A program made the position numbers and the translations under genes. Positions 27,076 through 40,710 of a stretch of 64,000 nucleotides of DNA are shown here, piece after piece. Numbering within the stretch: position 1 is the stretch's first letter; every line of letters starts with the position of its first letter. The DNA is from Oceanicola granulosus HTCC2516. GTDB taxonomy: Bacteria > Pseudomonadota > Alphaproteobacteria > Rhodobacterales > Rhodobacteraceae. The DNA is taken from NCBI RefSeq assembly GCF_000153305.1, contig NZ_CH724107.1, forward strand, positions 477,377-541,376, given 5' to 3'. The notes under the pieces are model-generated. The model had not been told where the DNA came from and did no database searches. It worked only from the letters and a program-made list of their open reading frames with translations.

Positions 27076-28074
27076 CTACGTGGCGAGGAGGCGCGCGGCG
27101 GCGGGGGCGAAGTAGGTGAGGATCCCGTCGCAACCCGCTCTCTTGAAAGCGAGAAGGCTCTCCAGCATCGTCTTGTCGCCGTCCAGCCAGCCGTTCCCGG
27201 CGGCGGCGCGGAGCATCGCGTACTCGCCCGACACCTGGTAGGCGAAGGTCGGGACGCCGAAGCTGTCCTTCACCCGCCGGCAGATGTCGAGATAGGGCAT
27301 CCCCGGCTTGACCATCACCATGTCGGCCCCTTCCGCGAGGTCGCGCGCGACGAGCCGCAGCGCCTCGTCGGCGTTGGCCGGGTCCATCTGGTAGGTCGAC
27401 TTGTCGCCCTTGAGCGCCGCCGAGGCGCCGACGGCGTCGCGGAACGGGCCGTAGAAGGCGGAGGCGTACTTGGCGCTGTAGGAGAGGATCGTAACCCACT
27501 GGTGCCCCTCGCTTTCCAGCGCCTGCCGGATCGCGCCGATCCGGCCGTCCATCATGTCGCTGGGGCCGAGAATGTCGGCGCCCGACGTGGCCTGCGCCAG
27601 CGCCATCTTCACCAGCGCGTCGACGGTGCGGTCGTTGACGATCTCGCCGTCGGCGACGAAACCGTCCTGGCCGCTGGCATTGTAGGGATCGAGCGCGATG
27701 TCGGTCATCACCGCCATCCCGGGCACCGCGTCCTTGACCGCGCGGATCGCCTGGTTGGCGATGTTGTCCATCGACCAGGCCATCGCGCAATCCTCGGTGC
27801 GCTGCGCCAGCGGCGTGTAGGGGAAGATGCAGATCGCCGGGATGCCGAGCCCGTGCGCCTCGCGCGCGGCGGCGGCGATGCGGTCGACCGTGAGACGCGA
27901 CACGCCGGGCATCGACGGGATCGGCTCCTCGGCGTCGCAACCCTCCATCACGAAGACCGGCCAGATGAAATCGGCCGGGGCGAGCGTGGTCTCGCGCACC
28001 ATCGCGCGCAGGGCGGGGCTCTTGCGCAGGCGGCGCAGGCGGGCGGCGGGGAAGGGGGCGACGGGGGAGGTCAT
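27076..28074 (-). CDS. hemB: Delta-aminolevulinic acid dehydratase (porphobilinogen synthase)
   Basis: A 332-aa cytosolic enzyme that condenses two 5-aminolevulinate molecules to porphobilinogen in tetrapyrrole synthesis. The active-site lysines are seen in SYSAKYASAFYGPFRDA and MVMVKPGMPYLD. At the place of the zinc cysteine triad the sequence reads DIALDPYNASGQDGF, so the zinc site is absent; this resembles the Rhodobacter-type enzyme. PSVE-type N-terminal loop residues include FVMEGCDAEEPIPSMPGVSRL. It is transcribed alone. The long divergent frame upstream is not needed. Confidence 0.96.
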   Translation of the reverse strand: MTSPVAPFPAARLRRLRKSPALRAMVRETTLAPADFIWPVFVMEGCDAEEPIPSMPGVSRLTVDRIAAAAREAHGLGIPAICIFPYTPLAQRTEDCAMAWSMDNIANQAIRAVKDAVPGMAVMTDIALDPYNASGQDGFVADGEIVNDRTVDALVKMALAQATSGADILGPSDMMDGRIGAIRQALESEGHQWVTILSYSAKYASAFYGPFRDAVGASAALKGDKSTYQMDPANADEALRLVARDLAEGADMVMVKPGMPYLDICRRVKDSFGVPTFAYQVSGEYAMLRAAAGNGWLDGDKTMLESLLAFKRAGCDGILTYFAPAAARLLAT

Positions 28075-28190
28075 GGGTGCGGCGGGCCTTTCAAGTCACA
28101 CCTCCCGGTGCCACTAAATCGGCGGGCTCACAAGTCTGGGCATCGCCGGGCGCCGCCGGTAGGGTCCGGCAAAAACCAAGGCGGGCCCGC

Positions 28191-28724
28191 GTGAGCTGGA
28201 CACAGACGATCTTCGAAGTCATCGACATGCGCTCGTTCTCGAACCTCTGGTTCTGGATCGCGCTCGCCGTCGTCTGGTCCACCGCGAGCCACTGGATCCT
28301 CGGCGTCCCGTTCGACATGCTCACCCGCGCCAAGCGCCACGGCGGGCAGGCGCAGGCCGACCTCGAGAGCGTCGTCTACATCATGGCCAGCCGCATCCTC
28401 TACATCACCGAGGTCTCGGGGATGCTGCTGCTCGGCTTCCTCAGCTTCGCGCTGACGGCGCTGGCGGTGCTCGGCTTCGTCTACGACGTGGAGTTCGCGC
28501 AGGCGCTGTTCCTGATCGGGCTGCCGATGTCGGGGGTGGGCGCGCTGTCGATGCACACCGCGCGCGGGATCGTGACGGAGCAGCTTCGGGGCGAGGCGCT
28601 CCACCGCCGCCTGATCCGCCATCGCCAGATCGTGCAGGCGATCGGGGTGCTGGCGATCTTCGTCACGGCCATGTGGGGCATGTGGCAGAACCTGGACCGG
28701 AGCTACCTGTTCAACTCCTTCTAG
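28191..28724 (+). CDS. Conserved Rhodobacterales membrane protein (often labelled 'component of SufBCD complex')
   Basis: A 177-aa integral membrane protein with helices at about 19-38, 65-88, 93-118 and 150-168. It starts SWTQTIFEVIDMRSFSNLWFWI. From memory, relatives in the family carry the database label 'component of SufBCD complex', but nothing in this sequence or its neighbours links it to Fe-S cluster assembly, so I give no function. GTG 28191 is chosen because AAGGCGGG precedes it and the conserved part begins there. It is followed by mfd 70 bases later. Confidence 0.75.
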   Translation: MSWTQTIFEVIDMRSFSNLWFWIALAVVWSTASHWILGVPFDMLTRAKRHGGQAQADLESVVYIMASRILYITEVSGMLLLGFLSFALTALAVLGFVYDVEFAQALFLIGLPMSGVGALSMHTARGIVTEQLRGEALHRRLIRHRQIVQAIGVLAIFVTAMWGMWQNLDRSYLFNSF

Positions 28725-28794
28725 TTGACACCGGGGCCGGGCGGGCTCACATGAGCCGCCCCCCGAAGCCGCAAGCAGACGAGGCCCCCGAGCC

Positions 28795-32250
<3,456 letters not shown>

Positions 32251-33184
32251 GCACCCTCCCGTCGAGCACCAGGAGGCCCAGCGTCAGCAGCGCGAAGCCG
32301 CCGTAGGCGCGCGGCGCGAGGCTCTCGCCCAGCACCACCGCCCCTGCGACGATGGCCACCGGCGCGATCAGCAGGGTGACGAGCGTCAGGTTGCCGCTCC
32401 CGGCCATGGCGAGCACGCGGTAGTAGAGCAGGTAGGCGAGGGCCGTCGCGGCGATGGCGTAGTAGCCGATGGCCCCCCAGGTGCGCGCCGCGAGGCCGAG
32501 GTCGGGCGGGCCTTCCAGCCACAGGGCCAGCGGCACCGACACCAGCGTCGCCCCGGTCAGCATCCCCGCCGCCGCCGCCTCGGGAGCGAGGCCGCGCAAG
32601 GTCTTGCGCGCCCAGATCGAGGCGACGGCGTAGGAGATCGTCCCGGCGATGACCGCGAGCTGCGCCAGCGCGGTGATGTCGAGCGCGGCGAGGCTGGAGA
32701 GGCCGATCGCCGTCGCCACGCCGAGGAAGCCGAGCAGCACGCCCACGGCCCGGCGCAGCGACAGCCGCTCATCGGCGAAGACGAGCGCCGCGAGCAGCAC
32801 GCCCCAGATCGCCGTCGAGGCGTTGAGGATCGAGGTCAGCCCGCTCGGGATCGTCAGCTGCCCCCATGCCATCAGCGTGAACGGCACCACGTTGTTGAGC
32901 AGCCCCATCATCAGCAGCGCGCCCCAGGCCGCCGCGCCGCGCGGCACCGCCAGCCCCCGCGCCAGCACCACGATCCAGAGCGCCAGCGCCGCCCAGCCGA
33001 CGCGGTGCGCGACGACCCAGAACGGGCCGATCTCGTCGAGCGCGATACGCACCGTGAGGAAGGAGCCGCCCCAGAGGAGCGCGAGGAGGCCCATTTCGGC
33101 CCAGGCGCGGGGAGCCATGGTCTGCTGTCTCATGGCCCCCTCGTCGCCCGTCGACCCTCCCGCGACAACCCGGAACCTGCGCCT

Positions 33185-34072
33185 TCAGCGCCGCACGAGG
33201 TTGGCGTAGTTGGCCGCGAAGATCATCGCGCCGCCGAGGAAGACGAAGATGTCGAGCGGCTCGGAGTAGAGCAGCATCCCCGTCACCGCGATCAGCGGCA
33301 GGCGCAGGAAGTCGATCGGCATCACCACCGCCGCCGGCGCGCGGGCGAGCGCGTTGGTCAGGCAGAAATGCGCCATCAGCCCGGCGCAGCCGATGAGCAC
33401 GAGGAAAGGCAGGGTGGCCGCCGAGGGCAGCGCCATGTCGCCGTCGATCAGCGCGCAGACGAGGCCGAACACGGCCTGCATCGCGGTCAGGTAGAACAGG
33501 ATCGTCAGGATCGACTCGGTGCGCGTCAGCCGGCGCGTCAGCACGGCCGTGACGCCGAATCCCACCGCCGCGCCCGCCGCGGCGAGCAGGCCGGGGCTGA
33601 GGCTGTCGGGCGAGGGGCGGGCGACGACGAGGATGCCGACGAAGCCCACCAGCGCGGCGAGCAGCCCGGTGCGGGTGATGCGCTCGCCCAGGATCAGCGG
33701 CGCGAGCAGCAGCGCCCAGATCGGCGAGGTGAACTCGACCGCGAAGACCTGCGCCAGCGGGATCGCGGAGACGGCGAAGAACCACAGGTTCTGCCCGACG
33801 AAATGCGCTGCGTTGCGCACCGCGTGGAGGCGCAGCCGGTCGGTGCGCACGCGGGCGAGACCGCCGCGCACCGACAGGATCGCCAGCACGATCGCGAGGC
33901 CGACGAAGGAGCGGTAGGTCATGATCTCGAAGGTGTCGAGCGCGAGGCTGACCTCCCGGCCCGCGACGGCCATCGTCGAGAAGGACAGCACTGCGCCGAG
34001 CATCCAGAGCGCCGCCTTCGCCGTCTCGGTCGGCGGCGGGCGGGTCGTGGCGGGGGCGGGGCTGTTGGACAT
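33185..34072 (-). CDS. EamA/DMT-family permease, second gene
   Basis: A 295-aa ten-helix DMT-family permease: LWMLGAVLSFSTMAVAGREV, then FEIMTYRSFVGLAIVLAIL, PLAQVFAVEFTSPIWALLLAPLILGERI near the end of repeat 1, and PIDFLRLPLIAVTGMLLYSE in repeat 2. ATG 34072 follows AGGTG; the longer frame upstream crosses into the neighbouring gene. It is a different subgroup from the adjacent permease (low similarity by eye), so the pair is not a recent duplication. Substrate unknown. Confidence 0.88.
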   Translation of the reverse strand: MSNSPAPATTRPPPTETAKAALWMLGAVLSFSTMAVAGREVSLALDTFEIMTYRSFVGLAIVLAILSVRGGLARVRTDRLRLHAVRNAAHFVGQNLWFFAVSAIPLAQVFAVEFTSPIWALLLAPLILGERITRTGLLAALVGFVGILVVARPSPDSLSPGLLAAAGAAVGFGVTAVLTRRLTRTESILTILFYLTAMQAVFGLVCALIDGDMALPSAATLPFLVLIGCAGLMAHFCLTNALARAPAAVVMPIDFLRLPLIAVTGMLLYSEPLDIFVFLGGAMIFAANYANLVRR

Positions 34073-34116
34073 GTCACCTGATGCCGCGCCGCGAGGGCGG
34101 CGGCAAGCAGGCGGCG

Positions 34117-34761
34117 TCATTTCAGCAGGTCGAGCGACAGGCTCTCGCCGAAGCCGAGCCAATGGCCCACGCTCCAGGCCGATCCGCGCGCGATGTTGAG
34201 CCACCAGGCCAGCGCCTCGCGCAGGGTGATACGCGCGACCTCGAGCGGGTCGTCGTCGCCGAAGGCGGACGACTTGCACATCCCGTCGACCGGCGTGCCC
34301 GCCCACGCCATGCTCGCCGCGCCGCGCCAGAGGTGGAAGCCCTCGGTGACGAGCAGCAGGTGGTCATGGCGTGCCACCGCGGGGCGCGAGAACAGGGCGT
34401 TCTGCAGCGTCGAGCGCGACTCGCCCTCCACGCTCAGCGCGCCGTCGGGAACGCCGCGCGCCCGCGCGAGGTCGGCCATCAGCCCGGCCGTCGAGACGCC
34501 GCGCCGCGCGGCGCTGCCGGTGAAGTGCAGGTGGCCGACGGCGCCGCGTGTGTAGAGCTCCGCTGCCGCCTCGGCGCGGTCACGGCTGCCGTCGCCGAGC
34601 TGGTTGCCGTTCATCCCGCCCGCGAGCACCACCGCGACGCCGAACCGGCCGTCGAGCCCGTCGCAGGGCCGGCTGAGGAGGGCCGAGCCGAGTGCGGCGA
34701 GCACGCCCAGCGCGACCATCGCCGCGAGCAGGCCGAGGAGACGCCGCAGCGTCACTCCCAC
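34117..34761 (-). CDS. YdcF/DUF218-family membrane-anchored protein
   Basis: A 214-aa protein with one N-terminal membrane helix (about 7-29) and a DUF218 (YdcF/SanA/ElyC) domain. The domain shows [35 protein letters not shown] and [19 protein letters not shown]. ElyC and SanA relatives affect envelope integrity; the biochemical activity is not settled. The start is GTG at 34761, overlapping the guaA stop by ten bases, so it is coupled to guaA. Two Cys (PCDG, GMCKSS) could form a disulfide in the periplasm. Confidence 0.85.
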   Translation of the reverse strand: MGVTLRRLLGLLAAMVALGVLAALGSALLSRPCDGLDGRFGVAVVLAGGMNGNQLGDGSRDRAEAAAELYTRGAVGHLHFTGSAARRGVSTAGLMADLARARGVPDGALSVEGESRSTLQNALFSRPAVARHDHLLLVTEGFHLWRGAASMAWAGTPVDGMCKSSAFGDDDPLEVARITLREALAWWLNIARGSAWSVGHWLGFGESLSLDLLK

Positions 34762-36317
34762 TCGATGGTCCCGGGCGGCTTCGAGGTGATGTCGTAGGTG
34801 ACCCGGTTGATGCCGCGCACCTCGTTGATGATCCGCGTCGCGGTTTCGCCGAGGAAGTCGTGGCTGAACGGGTAGTAGTCCGCCGTCATCCCGTCGACCG
34901 AGGTCACCGCGCGCAGGGCGCAGGCGTAGTCGTAGGTGCGCCCGTCACCCATCACCCCGACGGTGCGCACGGGCAGCAGGGCGACGAAGGCCTGCCAGAT
35001 CTCGTCGTAGAGCCCGTGCTTGCGGATCTGGTCGATGTAGACGGCGTCGGCCTTGCGCAGGATCTCGAGCTTGTCGCGGGTGATCTCGCCGGGGCAGCGA
35101 ATCGCGAGGCCTGGGCCGGGGAAGGGGTGGCGGCCGATGAACGAGGCGGGCAGGCCGAGCTCGTGGCCCAGCGCGCGGACCTCGTCCTTGAACAGCTCGC
35201 GCAGCGGCTCGACCAGCTTCAGCCCCATCTTCTCGGGCAGGCCGCCGACATTGTGGTGGCTCTTGATCGTCACCGAGGGGCCGCCGGAGAAGGAGACGCT
35301 CTCGATCACGTCCGGGTAGAGCGTGCCCTGGGCGAGGAAGGAGGCGCCCTCGATCTTGTTGGCCTCGCGCTGGAAGACGTCGATGAACAGCCGCCCGATG
35401 GTCTTGCGCTTGACCTCCGGATCACTGACGCCCTCGAGCTCGCCGAGGAACAGGTCGGCCTCGTCGGCGTGGATCAGGGGGATGTTGTAGGCGTCGCGGA
35501 ACATGCCCACGACTTCCTCGGCCTCGTTCTGGCGCAGCAGCCCGTGGTCGACGAAGACGCAGGTGAGCTGGTCGCCGATGGCCTCGTGGATCAGCACGGC
35601 GGCGACGGAGCTGTCGACCCCGCCCGAGAGGCCGCAGATCACCCTGGCATCGCCGACCTGCTCGCGGATCAGGCGGATCGCCTCGTCCTTGTAGGCGGCC
35701 ATCGTCCAGTCGCCGGTGAAGCCGGCGATCTTGACGAAGTTCTCGAGGAAGGTGCGGCCGTTGGGGGTGTGATGCACCTCGGGGTGGAACTGCACGGCGT
35801 AGAAGTGGCGCGCGCGGTCGCCGGTGATGGCGAAGGGCGCGCCCGGCGAGGTGCCGAGCACCTCGAAGCCCGGCGCGAGCTTGGCGACGTGGTCGCCGTG
35901 GCTCATCCAGACCTGCTCGCGGGCCTCGAGGAACCAGCCGGTCAGCAGGTCGGGGTGCTTGTCGCCCTTGCGCTCGACCCAGGCGCGGCCGAACTCCGAC
36001 GTGCCGTCGCCGCGCTCGACGCGCCCGCCGAGCATCTCCATCATCACCTGCTGCCCGTAGCAGATGCCGAGCACCGGCACGCCGAGCTCGAACACCTCCG
36101 CCGGCGGGCGCGGGCTGCCGGCGTCGATCACCGAGGCCGGGCCGCCCGACAGGATCACCGCCTTGGGCGCCGTCTCGGCCAGCAGCGCGGGCGTGACGTT
36201 CTGGAACGGGTGGATCTCGCAGTAGACGTTCAGCTCGCGCAGGCGGCGCGCGATCAGCTGGGTCACCTGGCTGCCGAAATCGATGATGAGGAGCGTGTCG
36301 TGCTGGTCCATATCCAT
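34752..36317 (-). CDS. guaA: GMP synthase (glutamine-hydrolysing)
   Basis: A 521-aa cytosolic enzyme making GMP from XMP, glutamine and ATP. The glutamine amidotransferase domain (about 1-195) has the nucleophile in GICYGQQ and the His-Glu pair in [10 protein letters not shown]. The ATP pyrophosphatase P-loop is [12 protein letters not shown]. The C-terminal dimerisation domain has [12 protein letters not shown] and ends [13 protein letters not shown], the conserved GuaA end. ATG 36317 ([21 protein letters not shown]) gives the standard length. Confidence 0.97.
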   Translation of the reverse strand: MDMDQHDTLLIIDFGSQVTQLIARRLRELNVYCEIHPFQNVTPALLAETAPKAVILSGGPASVIDAGSPRPPAEVFELGVPVLGICYGQQVMMEMLGGRVERGDGTSEFGRAWVERKGDKHPDLLTGWFLEAREQVWMSHGDHVAKLAPGFEVLGTSPGAPFAITGDRARHFYAVQFHPEVHHTPNGRTFLENFVKIAGFTGDWTMAAYKDEAIRLIREQVGDARVICGLSGGVDSSVAAVLIHEAIGDQLTCVFVDHGLLRQNEAEEVVGMFRDAYNIPLIHADEADLFLGELEGVSDPEVKRKTIGRLFIDVFQREANKIEGASFLAQGTLYPDVIESVSFSGGPSVTIKSHHNVGGLPEKMGLKLVEPLRELFKDEVRALGHELGLPASFIGRHPFPGPGLAIRCPGEITRDKLEILRKADAVYIDQIRKHGLYDEIWQAFVALLPVRTVGVMGDGRTYDYACALRAVTSVDGMTADYYPFSHDFLGETATRIINEVRGINRVTYDITSKPPGTIEWE

Positions 36318-36471
36318 GCGCCGAGGCTCTAAGACCAACCCGGAGCGGAGGCAAGCGGGGGCGCAAAGGGGCGCGCATGTCGTTTTCCCCCCGCCGAAGC
36401 CGCAAATCCACCATTGCGGCCGCACCGGCGAGCGTATGACCGGGCCAATCCGGACGGAAAGGACAAGCGAC

Positions 36472-38016
36472 ATGACCGAGGCTCGAACGGCACGCAGGAC
36501 CCGCGGCGGCGGCGGCGCGGCACGGCGCGCGGAGCGCACCGCGGTCCGCTTCGAGACGGCGAAGTTCATCGAGCGCAACATCCCGAACTTCGAGGTGCTC
36601 GACGAGGAGGCGCTGCAGGTCATCGAGCACAACGCCGAGACGGTGCTCGAGGAGATCGGCGTCAACTTCGTCGAGAACCCGGCCGCGCTCGATCTGTGGC
36701 GCGCCGCCGGCGCGGATGTCGACGGCGAGCGCGTCCGCCTCCCGCGCGGCCTCGCGCGCGAGCTGTGCAAGACCGCGCCCTCCCAGTTCGTCCAGCACGC
36801 CCGCGATCCGGCGAAGTCGGTCACCATCGGCGGCAACAGCCTCGTCCTTGCCCCGGTCTACGGCCCGCCCTTCGTGCGCGACATCAACGGCGGGCGGCGC
36901 TACGCGACGATGGCGGACTTCGAGAAGTTCGTGAAGCTCGCCTACATGAGCAAGTGGCTGCACCATTCCGGCGGCACCATCTGCGAGCCCACCGACATCC
37001 CCGTCAACAAGCGCCACCTCGACATGCTGATGGCGCACATGACGCTGTCGGACAAACCCTTCATGGGCTCCGTCACCGAGCCGAGCCGGGCGCAGGACAG
37101 CGTCGACATGGCCGGGATCCTGTTCGGCAAGGAGTTCGTCGCCGACAACACCGTGATGACCTCGCTCATCAACATCAACTCGCCGCTGACCTTCGATGCG
37201 ACGATGATGGGCGCGCTCGAGGTCTATGCCAGGAACATGCAGGCGGCGATCATCTCGCCCTTCATCGTCGGCGGCGCGATGGCGCCGGTCTCGGTGGCGG
37301 GGACGCTGACGCAGGTGCTCGCCGAGGTGCTGGCGGGCGTCGCCTACAGCCAGCTGGTGCGCCCCGGCGCGCCGGTGATCTTCGGCGCCTTCGTCACCTC
37401 GATCGACATGAACTCCGGCGCCCCCACCTTCGGCACCCCCGAGGCGAGCCACATCACCTACGGCGCGGGCCAGCTCGCGCGCCGGCTCGGGCTGCCCTAC
37501 CGCTCGGCGGGCTCGTTCTGCGGCTCCAAGCTGCCCGACGCGCAGGCCGCCTACGAGACCTCGAACTCGCTCAACATGGGGCTTCTGTCCGGCGTCAACT
37601 TCATGCTCCACGCCTGCGGCTGGCTCGAGGGCGGGCTGGTGGCGAGCTTCGAGAAGTTCGTGCTCGACGCCGACCAGCTCGGCGTGCTGCACCGCCTCGC
37701 GGCGGGCGTCGACATGAGCGAGAACGGCCAGGCGATGGACGCGATCCGCGAGGTGGGGCCGGGCGGGCACTACCTGGGCTGCGCGCATACGCAGGCGAAC
37801 TTCAAGACGGCCTTCTGGCGCTCCGACGTGCTCGACTACAAGCCGTTCGAGACCTGGGACGAGGAGGGCGCGCGCGACAGCCAGAGCCTCGCCGCCGTGC
37901 GCGTCGACAAGCTGCTCGCCGACTACCAGGCCCCCGCGCTCGACCCGGAGATCGACGCGGCGCTGCGCGCCTTCGTCGCCGAGCGCAAGGCCTCGATGCC
38001 CGACGCCTTCTCCTGA
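36472..38016 (+). CDS. MttB-superfamily (trimethylamine methyltransferase-like) protein, non-pyrrolysine
   Basis: A 514-aa TIM-barrel methyltransferase of the MttB superfamily (COG5598). Archaeal MttB reads an in-frame amber codon as pyrrolysine; this gene has no in-frame stop, so it belongs to the non-Pyl group. Members of that group with known activity (such as MtgB) demethylate glycine betaine or other quaternary amines to a corrinoid protein. Family segments include [56 protein letters not shown] and [19 protein letters not shown] 36472 follows GGAAAGGA and gives the family length. An Arg-rich N-terminal tail ([17 protein letters not shown]) is unusual. The actual substrate is unknown. 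Confidence 0.88.
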   Translation: MTEARTARRTRGGGGAARRAERTAVRFETAKFIERNIPNFEVLDEEALQVIEHNAETVLEEIGVNFVENPAALDLWRAAGADVDGERVRLPRGLARELCKTAPSQFVQHARDPAKSVTIGGNSLVLAPVYGPPFVRDINGGRRYATMADFEKFVKLAYMSKWLHHSGGTICEPTDIPVNKRHLDMLMAHMTLSDKPFMGSVTEPSRAQDSVDMAGILFGKEFVADNTVMTSLININSPLTFDATMMGALEVYARNMQAAIISPFIVGGAMAPVSVAGTLTQVLAEVLAGVAYSQLVRPGAPVIFGAFVTSIDMNSGAPTFGTPEASHITYGAGQLARRLGLPYRSAGSFCGSKLPDAQAAYETSNSLNMGLLSGVNFMLHACGWLEGGLVASFEKFVLDADQLGVLHRLAAGVDMSENGQAMDAIREVGPGGHYLGCAHTQANFKTAFWRSDVLDYKPFETWDEEGARDSQSLAAVRVDKLLADYQAPALDPEIDAALRAFVAERKASMPDAFS

Positions 38017-38321
38017 GGATCAGGCGACGTCCGGGGCCGGCTGGCGGCGCGCAGCAGCCGCGCCTCGCCCATGATCGCGATCAGCACCTCGACGTGGCGG
38101 GCGATGGAATAGTCCGCCGCGCCGGTGTTGCGCCGCGCGTTCAGGCTCTCTTCCAGTTCCAGCAACCGCACCAGCGCCACCCCGGTGCGCGGCGCGCCCG
38201 CGCTGCGCAGGATGCGGGGCAGGTGGGTGTCGCGCCGGTAGTCTTCGAGGCCGAATCGGGCGGCGCTGACGAGCAGCTTCGGGCGCTTCAGCGCGGCGGC
38301 CTTGGTGAACAGGTCCTGCAT
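37923..38321 (-). CDS. DUF6477-family protein
   Basis: A 132-aa small cytosolic protein of the Rhodobacterales DUF6477 type, recognised by RPKLLVSAARFGLEDYRRD, RLLELEESLNARR and YSIARHVEVLIAIMGEARLL. The function is unknown. ATG 38321 is preferred to an upstream TTG. The conserved part ends at about residue 95; the last ~35 residues run antisense into the end of the MttB-like gene by 94 bases and look like a read-through extension. It is divergent from the DUF6456 gene across an AT-rich 240-base region. Confidence 0.78.
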   Translation of the reverse strand: MQDLFTKAAALKRPKLLVSAARFGLEDYRRDTHLPRILRSAGAPRTGVALVRLLELEESLNARRNTGAADYSIARHVEVLIAIMGEARLLRAASRPRTSPDPQEKASGIEALRSATKARSAASISGSSAGAW

Positions 38322-38561
38322 CTTTCCATCCCCTGACGGTTGTTTCCCTGAAGGAGACAATACACAACTTTATCGTGTGTTGCCTGGGGTTATATCGGGG
38401 AGAACCTGAGGATAACCTCCGCTTATTGTTTCCTAATCAGCGGTTAATCGGAGCGCTGCGTTAAGGTTTGAGTAACTGATGCAACCACAGGATGCGTCGG
38501 GTGACATGGCTCCGCCCGGCGTCGGCCGCGGCGGGGAGGTGAACAGCGAGAGGGACTGGGG

Positions 38562-39626
38562 ATGTCGAGAGCGGACCTGCGGAAAACGAGCGTCGCGAGG
38601 GGTTTGCCGCCCTGGGTGCCGGCGGCGGCGGCGCATTATCTGGCTCACGTGGAGCGCGGGACGCCGATCCGCGCGCTGGCGCGGCGCGTCGACGTGCACG
38701 CCTCAACGGTGCTGCGCCAGGTCCGCCGCGTCGAGCGGCGGCGCGACGATCCGCTCGTCGACGCCGCGCTCAAGCGTCTGTCCGCGGCACTGCCCGATCC
38801 TGTGGACGGATCTGGGGGCGGATCGGGGACAAGTGCGCCGCTGCCCGCCGCCGAGACGGTCGAGGACGAGACGATCCGCGTCCTGCGACGGCTGGTGGAG
38901 CCGGGGGCGGTGCTGGCGGTGGCGCGCGACATGGAGATGGCGGTGGTGGTGCGCGAGAGCGCCGGCGGCGCGGCCGACCGCACCGCGCTGGTGGCGCGCG
39001 AGAGCGCGCAGGTGCTCGCGCTCAACGAGTGGATCGAGAGCGACGAGCCGGCGGCGCGGATCGCGCGCTACCGCATCACCGGCGCCGGGCGCACGGCGCT
39101 GCGCGAGCTGATCGCGGGGCGCGAGAACGCCCGCGCCACCGGCGAGCCGGCGCCCGCCGTCACCGGCCGCCGCACCGCGCGCCCCGCCCCCCGCGCCGCG
39201 CTCGCCGAGAGCCCGCTCGCCGGCCTCGCGCGGCGGCGCGACCGCGACGGCCGCCCGTTCCTGCCGCGCGAGCTCGTCGCGGCAGGCGAGCGGCTGCGCG
39301 AGGATTTCGAGCTGGGGCAGGTCGGCGAACGGCTCGGCCAGAGCTGGGACGGGCTGCTGACGGGACGCGTCGACGGCGGCGCGGCGGCGGGCGGGCAGGG
39401 CGCGAGCTCCGCCGCCGCGCGCGAGCGGGTCGAGGCGGCGCTCGCCGATCTCGGCCCCGGGCTCGGCGACGTCGCCCTGCGCTGCTGCTGCCTGCTCGAA
39501 GGCCTCGAGGAGACCGAGCGGCGCATGGGCTGGTCGGCGCGCTCGGGCAAGATCGTGCTGCGCATCGCCCTCCAGCGCCTGCGCCGCCACTACGACGAGC
39601 AGGGCTCCTGCGCGATGATCGGCTGA
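38562..39626 (+). CDS. DUF6456 helix-turn-helix protein
   Basis: A 354-aa probable DNA-binding protein. The N-terminal HTH reads ERGTPIRALARRVDVHASTVLRQVRRVE (about 32-60), with two acidic and Ala-rich middle regions. The DUF6456 domain at the C-terminus (about 215-350) has SPLAGLARRRDRDGRPFLPRELVAAGERLREDFE and CCCLLEGLEETERRMGWSARSGKIVLRIALQRLRRHY. The family is common in Rhodobacterales and its function is not established. A triple Cys (CCC) at about 303-305 is notable. The start is ATG 38562. Confidence 0.85.
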   Translation: MSRADLRKTSVARGLPPWVPAAAAHYLAHVERGTPIRALARRVDVHASTVLRQVRRVERRRDDPLVDAALKRLSAALPDPVDGSGGGSGTSAPLPAAETVEDETIRVLRRLVEPGAVLAVARDMEMAVVVRESAGGAADRTALVARESAQVLALNEWIESDEPAARIARYRITGAGRTALRELIAGRENARATGEPAPAVTGRRTARPAPRAALAESPLAGLARRRDRDGRPFLPRELVAAGERLREDFELGQVGERLGQSWDGLLTGRVDGGAAAGGQGASSAAARERVEAALADLGPGLGDVALRCCCLLEGLEETERRMGWSARSGKIVLRIALQRLRRHYDEQGSCAMIG

Positions 39627-39668
39627 CGCCGCCTTGTCATCCGCCCCCCTGCCGGTAGGCTCGCGCCG

Positions 39669-40613
39669 ATGAGCCTGACCCTGAAGCAACTGCGCTACTT
39701 CGCGGCCCTCGCCGAGGCCGGCAGCTTCGGCACCGCCGCCGCGCGCGTCCACGTGACCCAGCCGGCGCTCTCGCTTCAGATCAAGGAGCTCGAGGAGCGG
39801 CTCGGGGTGAAGCTCGTCGAACGCCTGCCGCGCCAGCTGCGCCTGACCCGCGCGGGGCAGGAGGTGCTCGAGCGGACGCGCCGCATCCTCGCCGAGGTGG
39901 ACGACCTCGAACAGGCGGTGCGCTGGCAGCAGGGGCTGAAGGGGCGCCTCAATCTCGGCGTCATTCCCACCGTCGCGCCCTATCTGCTGCCGCTGGCGCT
40001 GACCCGCATCCGCTCGCACGACCTGACGCTCGAGCTGCGGGTCCGCGAGGCGCAGACCGACACGTTGCTCGAGGAGCTGCGCCGCGGCCGGCTCGACGCC
40101 GCCGTCGTGGCGCTGCCGGTGCCGGGGCCGGGCCTCGTCGCGCGCCCGATCGCGACCGACCGCTTCCTGCTCGCCGGCTCGCGAGCCCGGCTGGCGAGCT
40201 GGGCCGAGCGGACCGAGGCGCTGCGCCCGCGCGCCCTCGCGCCCGACCAGCTGCTGCTGCTCGACGAGGGCCATTGCCTCGCCGAGCAGGCGCTCGAGGT
40301 CTGCGGCCTCTCCGGGCGCCGGCAGGTCGATCTCGGCGCCTCGTCGCTGTCGACGCTGGTGGGGCTGGTGGCGGAGGGGTTCGGGCTGACGCTGCTGCCC
40401 GAGATGTCCGTCGTCACGGAGAGCGCCGCGGCGCCCAACCTGTCGCTGCTGCGCTTCTCCGCCCCCGAGCCCGCCCGCGAACTGGCCCTGGTGCGCCGCG
40501 AGAGCAGTTCGGACAGCGGCTGGATGGACGACCTCGCCCGCCTCCTCACCGAGGCCGCCGACGCGCTGCTCGTCCAGGCGCGCCGGATCGTGCCGGAGGC
40601 GGCCGCGGCCTGA
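39669..40613 (+). CDS. oxyR: OxyR-like LysR-family peroxide regulator
   Basis: A 314-aa LysR-type regulator. The winged helix-turn-helix is at 1-60 ([42 protein letters not shown]). In the sensor domain, [14 protein letters not shown] places Cys203 and Cys212 with the same spacing and surrounding residues as the peroxide-sensing Cys199/Cys208 of E. coli OxyR. This supports disulfide-based H2O2 sensing. In many relatives oxyR lies next to katG; here katG is about 7 kb downstream on the other strand. The start is ATG 39669. Confidence 0.9.
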   Translation: MSLTLKQLRYFAALAEAGSFGTAAARVHVTQPALSLQIKELEERLGVKLVERLPRQLRLTRAGQEVLERTRRILAEVDDLEQAVRWQQGLKGRLNLGVIPTVAPYLLPLALTRIRSHDLTLELRVREAQTDTLLEELRRGRLDAAVVALPVPGPGLVARPIATDRFLLAGSRARLASWAERTEALRPRALAPDQLLLLDEGHCLAEQALEVCGLSGRRQVDLGASSLSTLVGLVAEGFGLTLLPEMSVVTESAAAPNLSLLRFSAPEPARELALVRRESSSDSGWMDDLARLLTEAADALLVQARRIVPEAAAA

Positions 40614-40652
40614 CGCTTGCCGTGAGCGCATGGCTGCTAAGGCCCCGAGCTG

Positions 40653-40682
40653 TTGGACAGTGCGCGCGCGACGGCTTATGTC
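40653..40682 (+). promoter_or_regulatory. Candidate sigma-70 promoter for lipA
   Basis: TTGGAC (40653-40658), an 18-base spacer, then TATGTC (40677-40682), 28 bases before the lipA ATG. This short leader carries the RBS AGGAG. Confidence 0.4.
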
Positions 40683-40710
40683 CGTTGGGCAAAGGCCGAG
40701 AGGAGAGCCG

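Noticed and set aside
36472..38016. Pyrrolysine-type MttB
   Set aside because: No in-frame amber codon occurs, so this is the non-pyrrolysine branch.
38400..38480. CtrA boxes upstream of the DUF6456 gene
   Set aside because: The two TTAA cores are 13 bases apart rather than 7, so the consensus is not met.
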